From: Cryptococcus deneoformans JEC21
Lineage: Eukaryota; Basidiomycota; Tremellomycetes; Tremellales; Cryptococcaceae
DNA: 64,000 bases
Assembly (NCBI RefSeq): GCF_000091045.1
Contig: NC_006686.1
Location: forward strand, 96,001 to 160,000
Direction: 5' to 3'
Shown: positions 48,741 to 61,600 of the stretch, one piece after another
Numbering within the stretch: position 1 is the first letter of the stretch
Layout: each line of letters begins with the position of its first letter
Position numbers and translations under genes: made by a program
The notes under the pieces: generated by a model
The model's database searches: none
The model's input: only the letters and a program-made list of their open reading frames with translations
Told to the model about the DNA's origin: nothing

Positions 48741-49517
48741 GTTTTATTTCATTTTCAACTGGTGAGAGAGTGTGTCTGCACGATTACGTGCGAAGGGATG
48801 GATCGTCCTTTCATGTTTCGGTTTTTAATACACTCCTCTCAGCTTCTTTAAATGAAGATTGGAAGCGATGTCAGCTGTTAAAAACGGTCTTTTACGAGAT
48901 GCCACCATGCCTGTGGGTTGACTTTTGGCGTCAGAACGGTGGTAAACTCCTGTTTTTTTGTGCGTTTGCGGTTCATCCTCCTTTCAAAGTGTCTCATCAA
49001 CCGCAATGAGTAGTGCCTTTATGATCTCTCATGCTTCTTGACACCAGAAGCGGCCAGTCGATAAGTAGCTGGCACTCCACGAACCCTTTGCAAGCGTTGC
49101 GAAGCAGGTATCCTTCAGAACGCGGGGCAGCAAGTGAGACATTTACTAGCCCGATCAAAAGGTCGGATTAACGCCTTCTTACCTTCTGACACCCCCATCT
49201 CCCCGCTGCACCTCCTCTCCTTTCTCACATCACACCACCTTGTCCCCTGGCTCGGTCCATTGATCGGTATGACGAAGCCTGTTTCATCGAAATTACATTT
49301 CCACGGGCGAGGGCAACGGGGCAGGCGATGTCACTGAGCTCGAAAGGACGATATGATTTCTCGGTTGTCGAGGTTTTGTTCTTGTATAAGAGAGGCTTCT
49401 CGTTGCGACCTTTTCCCTTCATTTTTATCTTCTAGGCCGGACCTCTCTTCTGTCATTGATTGGTAACCCTTTTGGCTGACAAAACTTTTCTCTTCTCTTC
49501 TCCTGTCGACCATCTTT
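48741..49517. other. Intergenic or 5' UTR/intron region
   Basis: No supportable gene. Several AG acceptors and a GTAACC donor near 49450 suggest that part of this is leader or intron of the gene that starts at 49518. Confidence 0.4.
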
Positions 49518-51300
49518 ATGGCTTCCGTTTCCACCCCCGAAAACCGAAAACACAAACTGGCTCGCATTCATACTCCTATGACACCTATCAATACAACCAC
49601 TTACCTCACCCCACCGCCTACCGTCCCGCACTCTCGTCGCGTATCCATCTCCACCTCCTTACCGACCGTTTACACCCTTCCCCCTTCTCTCCCTTCCATA
49701 CCTAACCCCAACGTTCGTCACCATGATCATGGTCGTCGACAATCCCACGCGGACATACTTGACTGTCACTCTACCAGACAAGAAGCGGATGATGGAGAAC
49801 ACAAGGATAAGCGCCGGAGATTGACGAAGTCCAAACCTTTGCCTCTTGCCGTGCCCCAAACCACTTCTCCAAGCAAGGAGCCCGGTTCTGGCTCCGGTTC
49901 GGGACCGAGTACAGGTGAGAGCAGTCAGAGTCAGACGAGTAACAAAAAAGTTGGGCATCCGGCCTCATCTGCAAACGCAGCTGCGAATCCACCAGTGGGC
50001 TTTGCGGCGAGTAGAGAGGCAAGAAGGGAAGAGGGGTATGACATTTATGGGGCTGTACCGAGTCCGGTGGTGATGGGTTTTGATTTTAAAACGATCGATG
50101 GCGAACAGCTCAAAACGGTAATTCATATTTCCTTTCCTTTCTTCTCATTTTGGATTTTGGAATTGATTCGTAAAGTAGGTCCGCGATACATTATCTATCA
50201 AGGAGCAGCAGCAAGCCCTTATTGCAGCTCGACGGCGCGAAGCCGCTGGCAGTTCGGCCGTACCACCCGGTACACCAAAAGAATCTTCGAGGGAACCCTC
50301 GACGTACAAGGCTTGGAAACCGTCTGAAGCCCCGTCTTTGTCGGGCGCTGTCCTCCCTACAAGCGGTGGCGTAGGGAGAAGAAGGGAGAAGATCAAGGAT
50401 AAAGTGGAGAAGATGAGTATTATGACAGGGGTTAGCGATAAAGATGTCGTTCCTGCTTCCAAGGTGAGTTTAAAACTTTGATAGCTGTTTACTGTTAGTT
50501 ATTGATAACTCACAACTCCATAGAGCGCACCCCTAGACCAACGATTGATTACACAACAAGCAAACTTTGAACCACCTTCTGGCTCACAGACTGCTCTTCC
50601 GCCGAAGGTTCTTCCTTCATTCTCTTCCTCGTTCCACTACCTCTCCGATCCCAGGACGGCACCGATATCGCACTCACGGACTGGTGCTGATGCTGGTGCG
50701 CCAGGGGGAGGGGAGAGGGAGCGAAGTGATGGGCACGAGTTTGCGCGACAGCAGCAGCAAGGGTATTACTGGCGGACTGAAAGTCGAGGTGGTCCCCCGA
50801 TGGGCAGTGGGAGAAATTTTACTGTGCCGGGAGCTTTCCCGCCCCGTTTCGATGGACCACTTTCCCCACCACCACCACCTCCTCTGACTAGACCAAGCAC
50901 CCAACCTCATTCCCATACCCACACCCACACCCATACCCATTCCCATACCGGCAGCCCACCTTCCTCCCCACTCCAACCTCTATCAATTCCCTCACGCGAA
51001 GCCTTCCTCCACCCGTTCAACGCGCTTTACGACTCCCTCTCGTCCTCTACGACTCTCCAGCATCACTTGTCAGACCTTGTCTCGCGTGTGTCGAACCTGC
51101 ATGCGGAGCAAGGTGTGGCGGTCCAAGAGTTTAGAAATACGGCCGGCGCGGCAGAGAGGTTATTAACGAGTTTGCAGCAGAGTGCAGACAGTTTGAGGGA
51201 GATGGTACGATATGAAATAGAGAGGAAAGCGAGGGAGGATAGAAGGGAGATGGAAGAGTTGAAAGAGAGGTTGAGAAGGCTGGAGGAAAGGGAAAAGTAA
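49518..51300 (+). CDS. Low-complexity protein with C-terminal coiled coil, family unknown
   Basis: Not recognised. Three exons: from the ATG at 49518 (MASVSTPENRKHKLARIHTP) to GEQLKT before GTAATT; then VRDTLSIKEQQQALIAARRR to VSDKDVVPASK; then SAPLDQRLITQQ to the stop at 51298. About 515 residues. The N-terminal half is Ser/Thr/Pro-rich with a basic patch DKRRRLTKSK. A short folded-looking stretch is GYDIYGAVPSPVVMGFDFKT. Near residue 400 is a (HT)n repeat with surrounding Pro runs (SPPPPPPLTRPST). The last 90 residues form a predicted coiled coil (LQHHLSDLVSRVSNLHAEQG and MEELKERLRRLEEREK). It is probably nuclear or cytoskeletal; that is an inference. Confidence 0.7.
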
Positions 51301-51914
51301 AGGATAGAAATGGGCTATTTACAATTTTTTTTGCGCCTTTTGGGTTACTACTGCATTGTGAATAATATAGATTAACATACTGATTGTGTACAAATAGATA
51401 ATCACATATATGAATAATTGTTACTTTGCGATCATCGCATCTTTGTTCATGCGCATCAGTAGTGGCCGTTGCTTCCGTTCTTCTCCCTTTTCAGCCCTAT
51501 CCGCGTCGCTCCATCAAGACCGTGCTTCTTTTCTCTTGTGACAACCGGCTCATCCAACGATTCCATATCCTCTCTTCTCCCCACAAATGAGACTTCGCAT
51601 GCCATGATTCTCGCTCGGATTAATATGCTCTCCTGTATCATGTTCCGGGGAGACGGACAGCACTTCGACGATACGTGCTCTGTAGTTTATTCTTGGCATG
51701 TTTCTTGCGATAGCTGGTTGAAAGGGTGGAGCAAGAAGAGAAACGATGATCAGAAGGCAACGAACGAACGAGAGTTATTTTATTAGTTTATTAACGCGCG
51801 TTCACCTCACGTGACTACTGACGCCTTGCGCATACGTTATATACACATAATCGCATCAAAATAAAACAGTACCAGTACTCCTCGTACAGGATACTATTAA
51901 AACCCCAACTGTTT
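51301..51914. other. Intergenic between convergent genes
   Basis: 3' ends of the coiled-coil protein gene (+) and the dioxygenase gene (-). The open frame at 51469-51786 has no family signature and overlaps the expected UTRs. Confidence 0.5.
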
Positions 51915-53025
51915 TCAAACATAGCTCTTGCTGGGGATGGGAGCGAATTGGCCGAGGCTTGATCCAGCCTTGAGGAACTCGACAGGATCCTGGTGGTCTT
52001 CGACGTAACCAACACCTCCGACAGCCTTATCTGTGCGAATTCAGGTCCAATCCCTTCACGAGGCTTACGAAGTACTTACAGTAGCCAGCAATCCTCAGAA
52101 TATCTTCAGGGAAGGTCCTAGCAAGCTCGAGCGGTGTGGAGAGAATCTCTTCTTGATCTTGCCTGAAATAATCTCTCTGGCCAAAGACAGCGAAAAGGGT
52201 CCTCAGAGCATCTGGATCAGACTTCTCGCATTGGTTCTCGCCTGCCCCGTGATAACAAGACCCAAGGGTGAAGAGAGCGTCCCCAGCCTCCATTTCAGCA
52301 TAAGTACATTCCTCGACATGGGGGGCACGGTCAGGACCCCAGAGGTGAGAGCCAGGGATGACAGCAGTGGCGCCGTTTTTCTTAGTACACTTGGACCCGG
52401 CGATGAGGCAGCCGACCATGGGTGTGAAAAGGGGATTGGTAGGATCGGGTCGAATTTGATAGGCGATCTGGTCCTGTTTTGAAGTCAAATGCTGAAACTT
52501 GATGGCATGAAAACGGACAGAAGAGCACCTACCCGATGAAGTGGCTGTTTCTGGGCCCCTGGAACAAGTCGAAGGGCAGCTGTCGAAGCAAGCATATAGC
52601 CGCTCTTTTGAGGAATCAATTTTTCACCAGTGTATGAAGAATACTCGTCGCTAAAACAAATTACAAGTCTCAGTAGTAGTTCATTTGAACAAGAGACAAA
52701 CTCACTTGAGGAACCGTGCCATAACGCCCTGCCAAGTTGGAAGGCGTACAATCTTGGTGATAACCTGGGGAATTTTACCAAGCAAACCATAAATTCGAAG
52801 AGAGCCAGAAGGGAAAAAGTCTTCACCCAGCTCCTGGTGAGTCGACTTGGATTCGTAGTTGCCTCGTACAGCAAAATGGGGTTCGATGGAGCTCATGGCT
52901 TCTTGAAGGAGCTCGGATGAGAGGAAGTTGCGAATTATGACACCGCCATCGCGCTCGATGACTTTGTAAATTTCTTCCAGAGGGGTAGAGGCTTCGAGGT
53001 AAGTGAGAGATGCTGGCTTGGTCAT
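51915..53025 (-). CDS. Phytanoyl-CoA dioxygenase (PhyH)-family Fe(II)/2-oxoglutarate oxygenase
   Basis: Non-haem iron oxygenase. The ATG at 53025 gives MTKPASLTYLEASTPLEEIY, then VIERDGGVIIRNFLSSELLQ (the family's N-terminal block) and FFPSGSLRIYGLLGK. Splicing across a GTAGGT...CAG intron yields QPLHRDQIAY, containing the iron-binding HxD (His-Arg-Asp). The distal iron ligand is the His in LGSCYHGAGENQ, with the 2-oxoglutarate-binding Arg about ten residues later (DALRTLFAVFG). GSHLWGPDRAPH and YAEMEAGDALF are also typical. The C terminus is EFLKAGSSQFAPIPSKSYV. Four exons, about 310 residues, full length. Fungal members make or degrade lipids and secondary metabolites; the substrate here is unknown. 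No other biosynthetic genes lie next to it. It is divergent from the amino-acid permease gene. Confidence 0.88.
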
Positions 53026-54105
53026 TGTGTAAAGTATGATGAACTGCAGTGTCTGAAAGCTGTGCAGGTGAGCTAGATAATAAGAGGAGGCTTGTTTGCA
53101 TATCCACTTCTTGATGTACATCGACTATATGTATAACGTCTAAAGGTATGCTACACTCTAGAATTAGAGTCCACTACATCCGGTGGAGACCAATTGTTCA
53201 TCATGTTACTAACCTAGGAGTTCAAATTCTTTTTGAGGCCAAGGAATATACGTCAGTTGGCAATGGTATACCGTTGATGACTACTGAAGGCAGAGCCGAT
53301 ATAGATACCGTTCATTCCTTCGACGATACGAAATTGAACGCTTGTTCGCCTTTCGCCCTCTTTTTGCTGATGTGCGTGCCCTTCAGTCTGGAATTCAAAC
53401 TTATTCTGGACGGCAGTCACTTACATTTGACCCAATTGTTGCCCTGTTTTGCTGGACGAATCGAAATATCGACAAAACGGAACGCTATCAGCTGATACTA
53501 AATAGAGGAATCCAGATACGAGAAATGGGCTCCGTTCAAGTCGCAAAATTTCCCAGAGTGGTAATTTTCGCACCTCCTTTCCCAATTCGCAGTTCATGCT
53601 CTTCAATTTTCCTCGGGCCCGACACAAGTAGACAAGCCACGAGTCCAATGGAAGACCGACAACCAAGGAGCCGACAACTTAACAATCATCGATCGAAATG
53701 CAAACTTCTAGAAGCAATACCTATCTTTCTAGTACACTTATCACCTCCAATCACTCAGCCGGTAGTATTGCCGATTCGCTCTCGGTTCTCCCTCTTCCGG
53801 ACTTCATTCCAACGCTGTGAATATATACATCCGGTGTCCATTTTTGAAGGGGTACAGATCAAATTCAACACTCTCACTCTTATGAGTCCGGCTTGTCCAA
53901 CTCCAGGATAATCAACTACAAAGCCAGCGCTGTTATATAGGACTTCCCGGTCCGCAATGTCTCCAATCGCCTTGAAGGAGTTACAAACAACAGTTATTGG
54001 TGTCGACTATAATATACAAGCAAAATCGGAGACTGTCGCATCATCCACGCTTCTTGATTAACCCCTTCCTATCACGCTCTTGACATACATAACAGCTGAG
54101 AGAAG
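53026..54105. other. Divergent intergenic region
   Basis: Shared upstream region of the dioxygenase (-) and the amino-acid permease (+). Open frames (53148-53495, 53342-53911) overlap each other in different frames and lack splice support or motifs. Confidence 0.5.
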
Positions 54106-56390
54106 ATGGGGTCAGACTCTCCGAAAGCCTATGAGATGGAGGACTATGATCCGAAGGTGGCGGGGTCTGTCGACCAGACAGAGATCCATATCAATGAGAC
54201 GGGAGAAGGAGATATCATGAGAGCTAGGGTGCTTGACTCAGTCAATCATCGGAAACTCAATGCTCGACAGATCCAACTTTCATCCATAGCAGGAGCTATC
54301 GGTGCCGCTTTATTTGTGGCTATCGGCTCAGGTGTCACTGCGGGACCTGTTGCTCTGTTGATAGGTGAGTCAGTCCTCGGCAGATGGTTGGACTCTAGTG
54401 ACGCTAATGACGAATTGACAGGCTTTATCTTTTGGGCCACAGTTGTTTACTCTATTGCTCAATGTCGTAAGCATTAGAGGTATTTGGAGTCAGAAGGCAT
54501 GCTCACAGACGTGCCGTAGAACTGGAAATTGTCTCCTTATTTCCACTCGACGGATCTTTCATTCGTCTTGCTGGCCGGATGGTTGACCCGGCTTTGGGCA
54601 CCATGGTCGGCTACAACCACTTTGTAAGTCTCTCCAATTTTTCCATGGTATATATTGCTGACAAAAGATCAATGCAGTTTGCTCAAACATCATTCGTCAT
54701 CTTCGAAGCTACAGTAGTAAACACGCTCGTATCCTACTGGGGCTACTCCGAGTCACCCGCCATCCTCATATCGGTCTCTCTCCTTCTCTATCTGGCAATC
54801 AACGTATATCGTGCGGACCTATTCGGCGAAGCTGAATGTGAGTGCTTATGATTCACTGGTTGATTGTTGCCTTCCTGGACGTATACTGATTGGATATCAG
54901 TCTGGCTTGCTCTTGGTAAGGTTCTACTCGCTATAGGCCTGATCTTGTACACATTAATCACCATGGTTGGCGGAAACCCCTTGAAAGAGTAAGCAATACA
55001 CCCAAGCAACGCACCCAAACCCGTTCACCTTGTCCACTTCCGCTAATCTTTTTGCTCAAAAGCCGTTTCGGCTTTAGATACTGGAAAGACCCTGGTCCTT
55101 GGGCTGGTGACTCCCCTTCCACACGCCTCGAATCATTCATCAATGCTGTCAATACTGCTGGCTTCTGTATAGGCGGGCCCGAGTATATTTCGATGATTGC
55201 TGGTGAAGCGACCGACCCTCGGAAGACGGTGCCTAGAGCTTTCAAGACGATCATGGCTCGATTGGTTGTTTTTTTTATTGGGGGTGCTCTTTGTGTGGGT
55301 ATTCTTGTGCCTTATAATGATCCGACGTAAGTGCATGGCCATTAATGGAGCTATTACGACTTGAGCTGACTTTTTGCATAGACTTGTGGCAGGTGACGGC
55401 ACTTATGCTGGTGGATCACCTTAGTACGCCCTCCATTCTGTCTAAATCGCTCAGCATTGTCACATTCATGATTGACATAAAGGATCTGTAGTGTGATTTC
55501 CATGAACCGACTTAAAATACCCGTCTTGCCCTCCATCGTCACGGCCGCCCTGCTAACATGTATCGTCTCCGGTGGTAACGCCTACACCTTTAACGCCTCT
55601 CGAAGCTTGCACGCTTTGGCGCTAGATGGTAAGGCTCCTGCTGTACTTCGTCGACTCAATAAAAAGTGAGTTATTCTCCTCGTGCGTCGTCTTTATCTGT
55701 TGAAAGGAGGGCTAATAGATGTCTAGGGGTGTGCCTTACCTAGCAGTCATTGTGGTGATGCTTTTCTCTTGTTTGGCCTACCTCGCTCTAGGATCCACTA
55801 GTGCGAAGGTTCTCAATTGGATCTTAAACTTTTGCACGGCTGCTACTATGCTGTACGTCGCCTCGGATCGCTCCTGTCAGTCCTAGATCATTGTGATGCT
55901 AATCATGGCTATAGCAATTGGTGTGTCATGGCATTCACCTATGTCCGCTTCTACAGCGCCATGAAAGTTCAGAACATTGATCGAAAAGAATTTCTTCCGG
56001 TCTACTCCAAATTCCAGCCTTTTGCGGGATACTGGGCTCTGTGCTGGGCTTGTCTCTTCATTTGGCTCCAAGGATATTCAGTGTTTTTGAAAGGGAATTG
56101 GAATGTTGCCACATTTATTTTCAACTATGGTATCGTGAGTATACCCCACGTTAGGAACATGTTGCTTGTACCTGTACTGACTACATTGGCTGTACTTGTA
56201 GATTGCTTTGGCTGGGGCGATCGGATTGTTTTTCAAAATATACGAACGGACGCCTTTCCATAAGAGTAAAGATGTGGATCTTCATAGTGACCTTGACTTC
56301 TTTGATGCTCTCAACCAGTACTATCAACAAAAGAAGGACGATTCGCCGCCAGCGAACGTCAAGGATAAGATCATGGCCAAGCTGTTTTAA
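54106..56390 (+). CDS. Amino-acid permease (AAP/YAT family)
   Basis: Plasma-membrane amino-acid:H+ symporter of the fungal AAP family (APC superfamily). The ATG at 54106 gives MGSDSPKAYEMEDYDPKVAG. The first transmembrane helix is LNARQIQLSSIAGAIGAALF followed by VAIGSGVTAGPVALLIG, the classic AAP helix 1. Later blocks are SLFPLDGSFIRLAGRMVDPA, LGKVLLAIGLILYTLITMVG, FGFRYWKDPGPWAGD and CIGGPEYISMIAGEATDPRK. YTFNASRSLHALALDGKAPA and CVMAFTYVRFYSAMKVQNID (helix 10 region) follow. The C terminus is hydrophilic and ends DDSPPANVKDKIMAKLF. At least nine exons with short introns, about 550 residues. It sits next to the urea transporter DUR3 on the same strand. The amino acid carried cannot be stated. 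Confidence 0.92.
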
Positions 56391-58056
56391 TGCGATTGAA
56401 ATACGACGGCGTGTGCGTGATGGACGTCTGAACAGTGCTACTAAAGGAAAAGTTGGGTAGAGTAATAATATTTTGAGGATTAGCAGGTTGTACGTCAGAA
56501 AATGTTGTCGTTGACGTCTGTGTTTCTAGTTACATAACGAGTTGTAGAACTCTTGTGATCTTTATTTGCTAAGCCATTGCGCGCACTTGCATGTACGCGT
56601 TAAAAATCTTCATTCTTATCCTTTTTGCTTATCAAAAGCTTTCAAGTTCTCATTTTTCCCCCCTATCTACTATCACATTTTCCCATACCTGCATACTTGG
56701 CATTTGTTGGTCTCATTTGTTTCCTCAACTCTCCCTTTCTGTTTCCTTCACTATACTACTTCCACATCTCCCCTTCATTATCACTTTTGTGCTCCTTTTT
56801 CAGCCTTCCACTTTCCATTCTCCATTTTTTAACGGAAGGATACGGGGGAGTGCAGCTTACAAAGAAATGAAAGCAATCGGTGTTCGTTTAAAAGTCGAAC
56901 GGCCAGTAGAAAGATAAGCTGCGAAAAGTGAAAGATAAAGGGAACGCGCTAGCGATCAGGCACGGTTAAAATGATTACGGGAACCAATAGAAATGAGCTA
57001 GGCCTTTATCTAATAACCGACGTCAGTGTCAGAAATTAAGTGTGATGGCGACAAAGCGACTACATCTTGCCGCCTGAGCGAATCATAATCGAGTCTAAAG
57101 TAGAGAAGGATACCATAATGAACCACCAAGAGCATGGATATGTAGACGGAAAGATACGCCACCATAGAACAAAGTGACAGCTAGAGAATGAAGGCATATA
57201 TACTATTAGTAGACTAGATAGACTACTACTTGCTTGAGTTTAGGTGTGATGGGCTCCTGGTTGGCAGATACACAGAGGCCGGATAAGAGGCAGAGAGCAC
57301 GACAGAGAGGTGTTTCAGGGTTGGGATATTGAGAGAATCCTTCGACACTGAGCGCCAGCTCTCAATGCTGTTAGTTATACGGCCTGCGGCCAGCCTCTCG
57401 CTGGTACGCCTGAAATCTTAGAGTTGAAGGACCGGAAATTTGTCACCATTTTCTGCAGTTGAAAGGTCTGCAAATATGAAGTTTGAGACATTGTCAAAGC
57501 CAGGTGTCATCAACGACGGAGCTCTTCATGATGCTTCTATTATACTATGACTCTAAATATATGCTTCTATGATTTTTTTTCTTCTCATTCCAATTTCCTC
57601 CACCGAGAGGCACTGTGAGATCAAATTTGTGTTATTACAATTCCGGCACAGAGTTTGCTATGCACTGATAGGGGTTCCAGGCAACGGCACTCAAATACGA
57701 AAGCCGGATATCGTAAGAGAAAATGACATGATGCTTATCAGTTGATGATGCAGGATCGACAAATCACATTCAAGCATTCTCCTTTTATTATCTCCGAGTT
57801 TTTGGCTTGCCATCTCTGGGGAAAAAGCATGAAGCAATTGCAACGCTAAAGAGATAAGAGAAGGGAAATTGGTTGGCTACCACAGCTATCCTGGTATCTT
57901 TGTTAATACCGCTTTCGGTGGGCGGATGAAGGTAAATCGTTGCTAAGTAGTATATAGCGTAAGGTGGAAGCCGATGTACCGCCCCCACTTCTCCCTATAA
58001 CCTTTCAATTCCACTAGAACTTTGCCTCAACTAACTAAACCAAGGAGAGAAGGACC
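56391..58056. other. Upstream region of DUR3
   Basis: About 1.7 kb with no supportable gene. The pyrimidine-rich frames at 56566-56917 look like chance. The DUR3 promoter carries several GATA-factor sites, annotated separately, and a TATATAG at about 57950. Confidence 0.5.
56913..57858. promoter_or_regulatory. Cluster of GATA-factor sites upstream of DUR3
   Basis: GATAAG (either strand) occurs at 56913, 57282, 57734 (as CTTATC) and 57853. GATAAA occurs at 56934 and 57005 (as TTTATC), and GATAAT is near 57786. HGATAR is the core site of fungal nitrogen-regulation GATA factors (Gat1/Are1 type). Urea transporters are standard targets of nitrogen catabolite control. About 0.5 GATAAG is expected by chance in 1.1 kb. 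Confidence 0.5.
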
Positions 58057-60537
58057 ATGTCGTCAACAGTGTTGCCTCAAGGGGCCGGTTATGGTGTCGT
58101 TGTGAGTATCACTTGCGCTTCATACCATAATAGTACCCTACTTTTACTGACAACACGTGCCATTAGATTGGAATGGGTCTGTTCTTCAGTTTGCTGATGG
58201 TCGGGTAAGACTTTTCATTCAACCATGGGAAGTAAAAATTACTGACAATTCAATAGCATCGCAAAACTCCAGACACGATACACATCTCACAAAACTTCTT
58301 CCGCTGAAGAGTTCAATTCTGCTAGCCGAAGCGTTCCTCCCGGTTTGATCGCCGCTGGCATCGTCAGTGCTTGGACATGGGCGGCTACCCTTTTACAGTC
58401 TAGTGCTACTGCGTAAGTGTACAAGTAGTTTCCGGCGGTAGTACTTTGGTGCTTACTTTGAGCAGATACAAGTTTGGCATCAGTGGACCTTGGTGGTATG
58501 CTTCTGGTGCTGCCATCCAAGTCCTTCTCTTTGCCATGATCTCCAGCAAGCTTAAGCAACACGCTCCTTTCTGCCATACCTATCTTGAAATCATCAAGGC
58601 TCGATGGGGCCGAGCTGCTCACCTTGTCTTTTTGTTCTTTGCCCTTGCGACCAACATCATCGTTTCCAGCACGTCAATTCCATCTCCTTGCGAGTCGAAC
58701 TTCCACTGACTGTTGCTTTTGTTTTTAGCTATGCTGATTTTGGGGGGTTCCGCTACTGTTACCGACCTTACCGGCATGAACACTGTTGCGGCTTGTTTCC
58801 TCATTCCTCTCGGTGTCTCCATTTACGTCCTCACCGGTGGTATGCGAGCCACTTTGATCGCCGACTACTCCCATACCCTCGTCCTCTATTGCATCTTGAT
58901 CTCCTTCGCTCTTGTCGCCTATGCCACCTCACCCATCATCGGCTCTCCATCCAAGATGTGGGAGTTGCTCAACTATGCCGCCGAGGCCAATCCTATCTCT
59001 GGTAATGCCCAGGGCTCTTACTTGACCATGAGGTCCAAAAGTGGTCTCATCTTTGGTGTCCTTAACATCGTCGGTAAGTGAAGGCATCGGGCACATACCT
59101 TTGATTGAAGGACTGCCACTAACATGATGTAGGTAACTTTGGTACTGTCTTTAATGACCAGGCTTACTGGCAACGAGCCATCGCTTCCGATCCCAAGACT
59201 TCCGTCAAGGCCTTCTTGTGGGGTGGTAGTGAGTATATTTCTTACAAGACTCAAGCCGATCATACTGACGTATCCCTAGTCGCTTGGTTCGGTATCCCGT
59301 TGGGTATTGCCACTTCTTTGGGGCTTTCTGCTGTAGCCTTGGCCCACGGCACATCTACCCCCATCATCACTTTAACTCCCGATGAAGTCTCTGCCGGCTT
59401 GCCCGCTGTTAAGGGTATGTCGCTTTCTTCCAATAGCTTTAGAGCTTCCAGCTGATTAATCATGTCCAGCTGCGAGTGCACTCATGGGCCAGTCTGGTGC
59501 CACCGCTATGCTTATCCTCCTTTTCCTTGCCGTCACCTCTGCCTGTTCCGCTGAGCAGATTGCAGTCTCCTCCATCCTCACTTATGACATCTTTGGCACC
59601 TACATCCGTCCCAACCCCTCTGAGAAGCAAATCCTCTGGGTATCCCACGTCTGTATCTTCAGCTACGCCTTGTTCATGGGTGCGATCGCTACTGCCTTCA
59701 ACTACATTGGTGTTAGCATGGGTTACCTCTACGAACTGATGGGTTGTATCATCGGAAGCGCTGTTGTCCCTATTGCCCTCTGTATCACCTGGAGGAAGTG
59801 CAATGGTACCGGTGCTTGTGTTGGAGCCGTCTTGGGCTTCTGCGCCGGTGTTGCCGGTTGGTTGGGTATCACTTCTACTCTTAACGACGGTGTCATCAAC
59901 GTTACTACTACTTTCGGCGATTACGAGATGCTTACGGGTAACCTCCTGTCTATCGGTGTCGGTGGTATTATCACTGTCGCTTGGTCTTATATCCATCCTG
60001 CCAACTTTGACTGGGATATTACCCGATCCATCAACAACAAGGAGGATTTCACTCTTACCGAAAACAACGAGCCTTCAGCAGAACCTCTTGCGTATGACGA
60101 TGAAAAGGAGAAGCTCGACGGTGAGGGTGAAGGGTTCCAGGGTGGTGCGGAGCCTATGAGGAACACTACCCACACCACTGTTGAGGCGCAACCTACAGAT
60201 ATGACTAAGGAAAACGAAGAGTTACAAAAAGCTTTCAGGTTTGCTGCCATTGCTGCTCTTTCATTAGTCGTCATTCTTATCTTTGTGAGTCACCGTTTCT
60301 CTTTTCTGGCACGTCAGTGACTAAAGCTGACGTACACGAAAAAAGGTCATCCCTCTTCCCTTATTCTTCACATCACACGTCTACCCCGTCAAGGGTTTTA
60401 CTGCCTGGGTCTGCATTTCTCTTATTTGGTTGTTTGTGGGTCTGGGTATGGTTGGTGTCTACCCAGCTTGGGAGGCTAGAGAGGGTTTGATGAAGGTTGG
60501 GAAGGGTATCGTGAGGGATATCACTAGACAGAATTAG
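58057..60537 (+). CDS. DUR3: Urea transporter DUR3 (sodium:solute symporter family)
   Basis: High-affinity urea (and polyamine) importer of the plasma membrane. The ATG at 58057 gives [20 protein letters not shown]. Then come [20 protein letters not shown] and [40 protein letters not shown], and the SSS motif [40 protein letters not shown] follows, then [20 protein letters not shown] (core SSS signature region). A hydrophilic loop with [15 protein letters not shown] precedes the last spans, and the end is [17 protein letters not shown]. Several short introns, about 690 residues, as expected. The upstream GATA sites suggest nitrogen regulation. Confidence 0.94.
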
Positions 60538-61600
60538 AGAAAAAATAAAAAAGCATCATTTGGTTGATGTATTAGACAATTATTTGTAGAATTAATGATT
60601 GAAGACTTATCATGCAACTTTGTATTAGTATGAAGATCTTAAACAGTACGAGGAGTAGCAGTTCGCGAAAGGAGCACAAGAAGCAGTATCAATAAATGAA
60701 GAGTCGAGCAATATTCAATTGGGGTTGTAAAGGAAGAGACTTAACGAATGATGCGTGGCTGGTCCAAATGCATGTCCCTTTTTATTAATGTGGCGCTTGA
60801 TCATACTAATAAAATTGTAAGAAGGATGATGGAGACGGATCTTCTTCTCTCGCTCCAAATTTTCATCGGCCATGTCTCTGGAGATGTTGCTCACCCCCTG
60901 TCAAAACACGCCGAGAATCTGAAGCAAAATTTCAGTTTGAGGACCCGTCTTAAGTCATGCTTATCTCTAAATGGAAAATAAGTCATCTCATCAGTATGTG
61001 CCGACAGTCCTTCCGCGCTCTATACATTGGCACACCTTCAAAGCATCTGTTTTCATGGCGCATGAGTCAATTGACTTGCCGCGTTCCTTGCACAAAACAC
61101 CACAATTGTCAATGAGATAGCACTAATCGTCAAAGCAAAAATGCATTCGGGTATACTTTCTCTAGATATGCAGGGGTATCCTAAGTTCACTTGAAATAAA
61201 AAAGGGAGATGGAAAAGACAGCGATAAAAAATCAACTGTCAAAGCTAAGATTTTCGTGATAATCACCGCGCGACACCGTCGCATTTCAATCCACATGGAC
61301 AATGAGGAGGGAAAACGCTCACTCCTAGAGAAAAAAGTCAAAAATATAGCGTCTAAGCAAGGTAAAAAGTAGATAATAAGAAGGCATGTGAAATGTCCGG
61401 TGTTTGATTGACTCTCTCAAAAGTTGATTGGGGGAACTGATTGATTGCTTGGGTTCCTCGGGGTCGTAGGCATTTCGAATATATGCGTAGATGTCGTCAA
61501 ATGCTTCTTCGTCCTTCTCTAATTCTCCACTGCCTTCTCTCTCTAGCACCTCAACTTCCTCGTGCTCGCGTTCATATCCATACTCAAACCCCTCACCTGT
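60538..61600. other. Intergenic between convergent genes
   Basis: 3' ends of DUR3 (+) and KRE6/SKN1 copy 2 (-). Short frames at 60748-60981, 61053-61235 and 61325-61549 show no coding pattern. Confidence 0.5.

Noticed and set aside
56566..56917. Overlapping hydrophobic + frames upstream of DUR3
   Set aside because: Three frames are open at once because the region is pyrimidine-rich; no evidence for a protein.
59460..59996. 178-codon - strand frame opposite DUR3
   Set aside because: Antisense shadow of a strongly biased coding exon.
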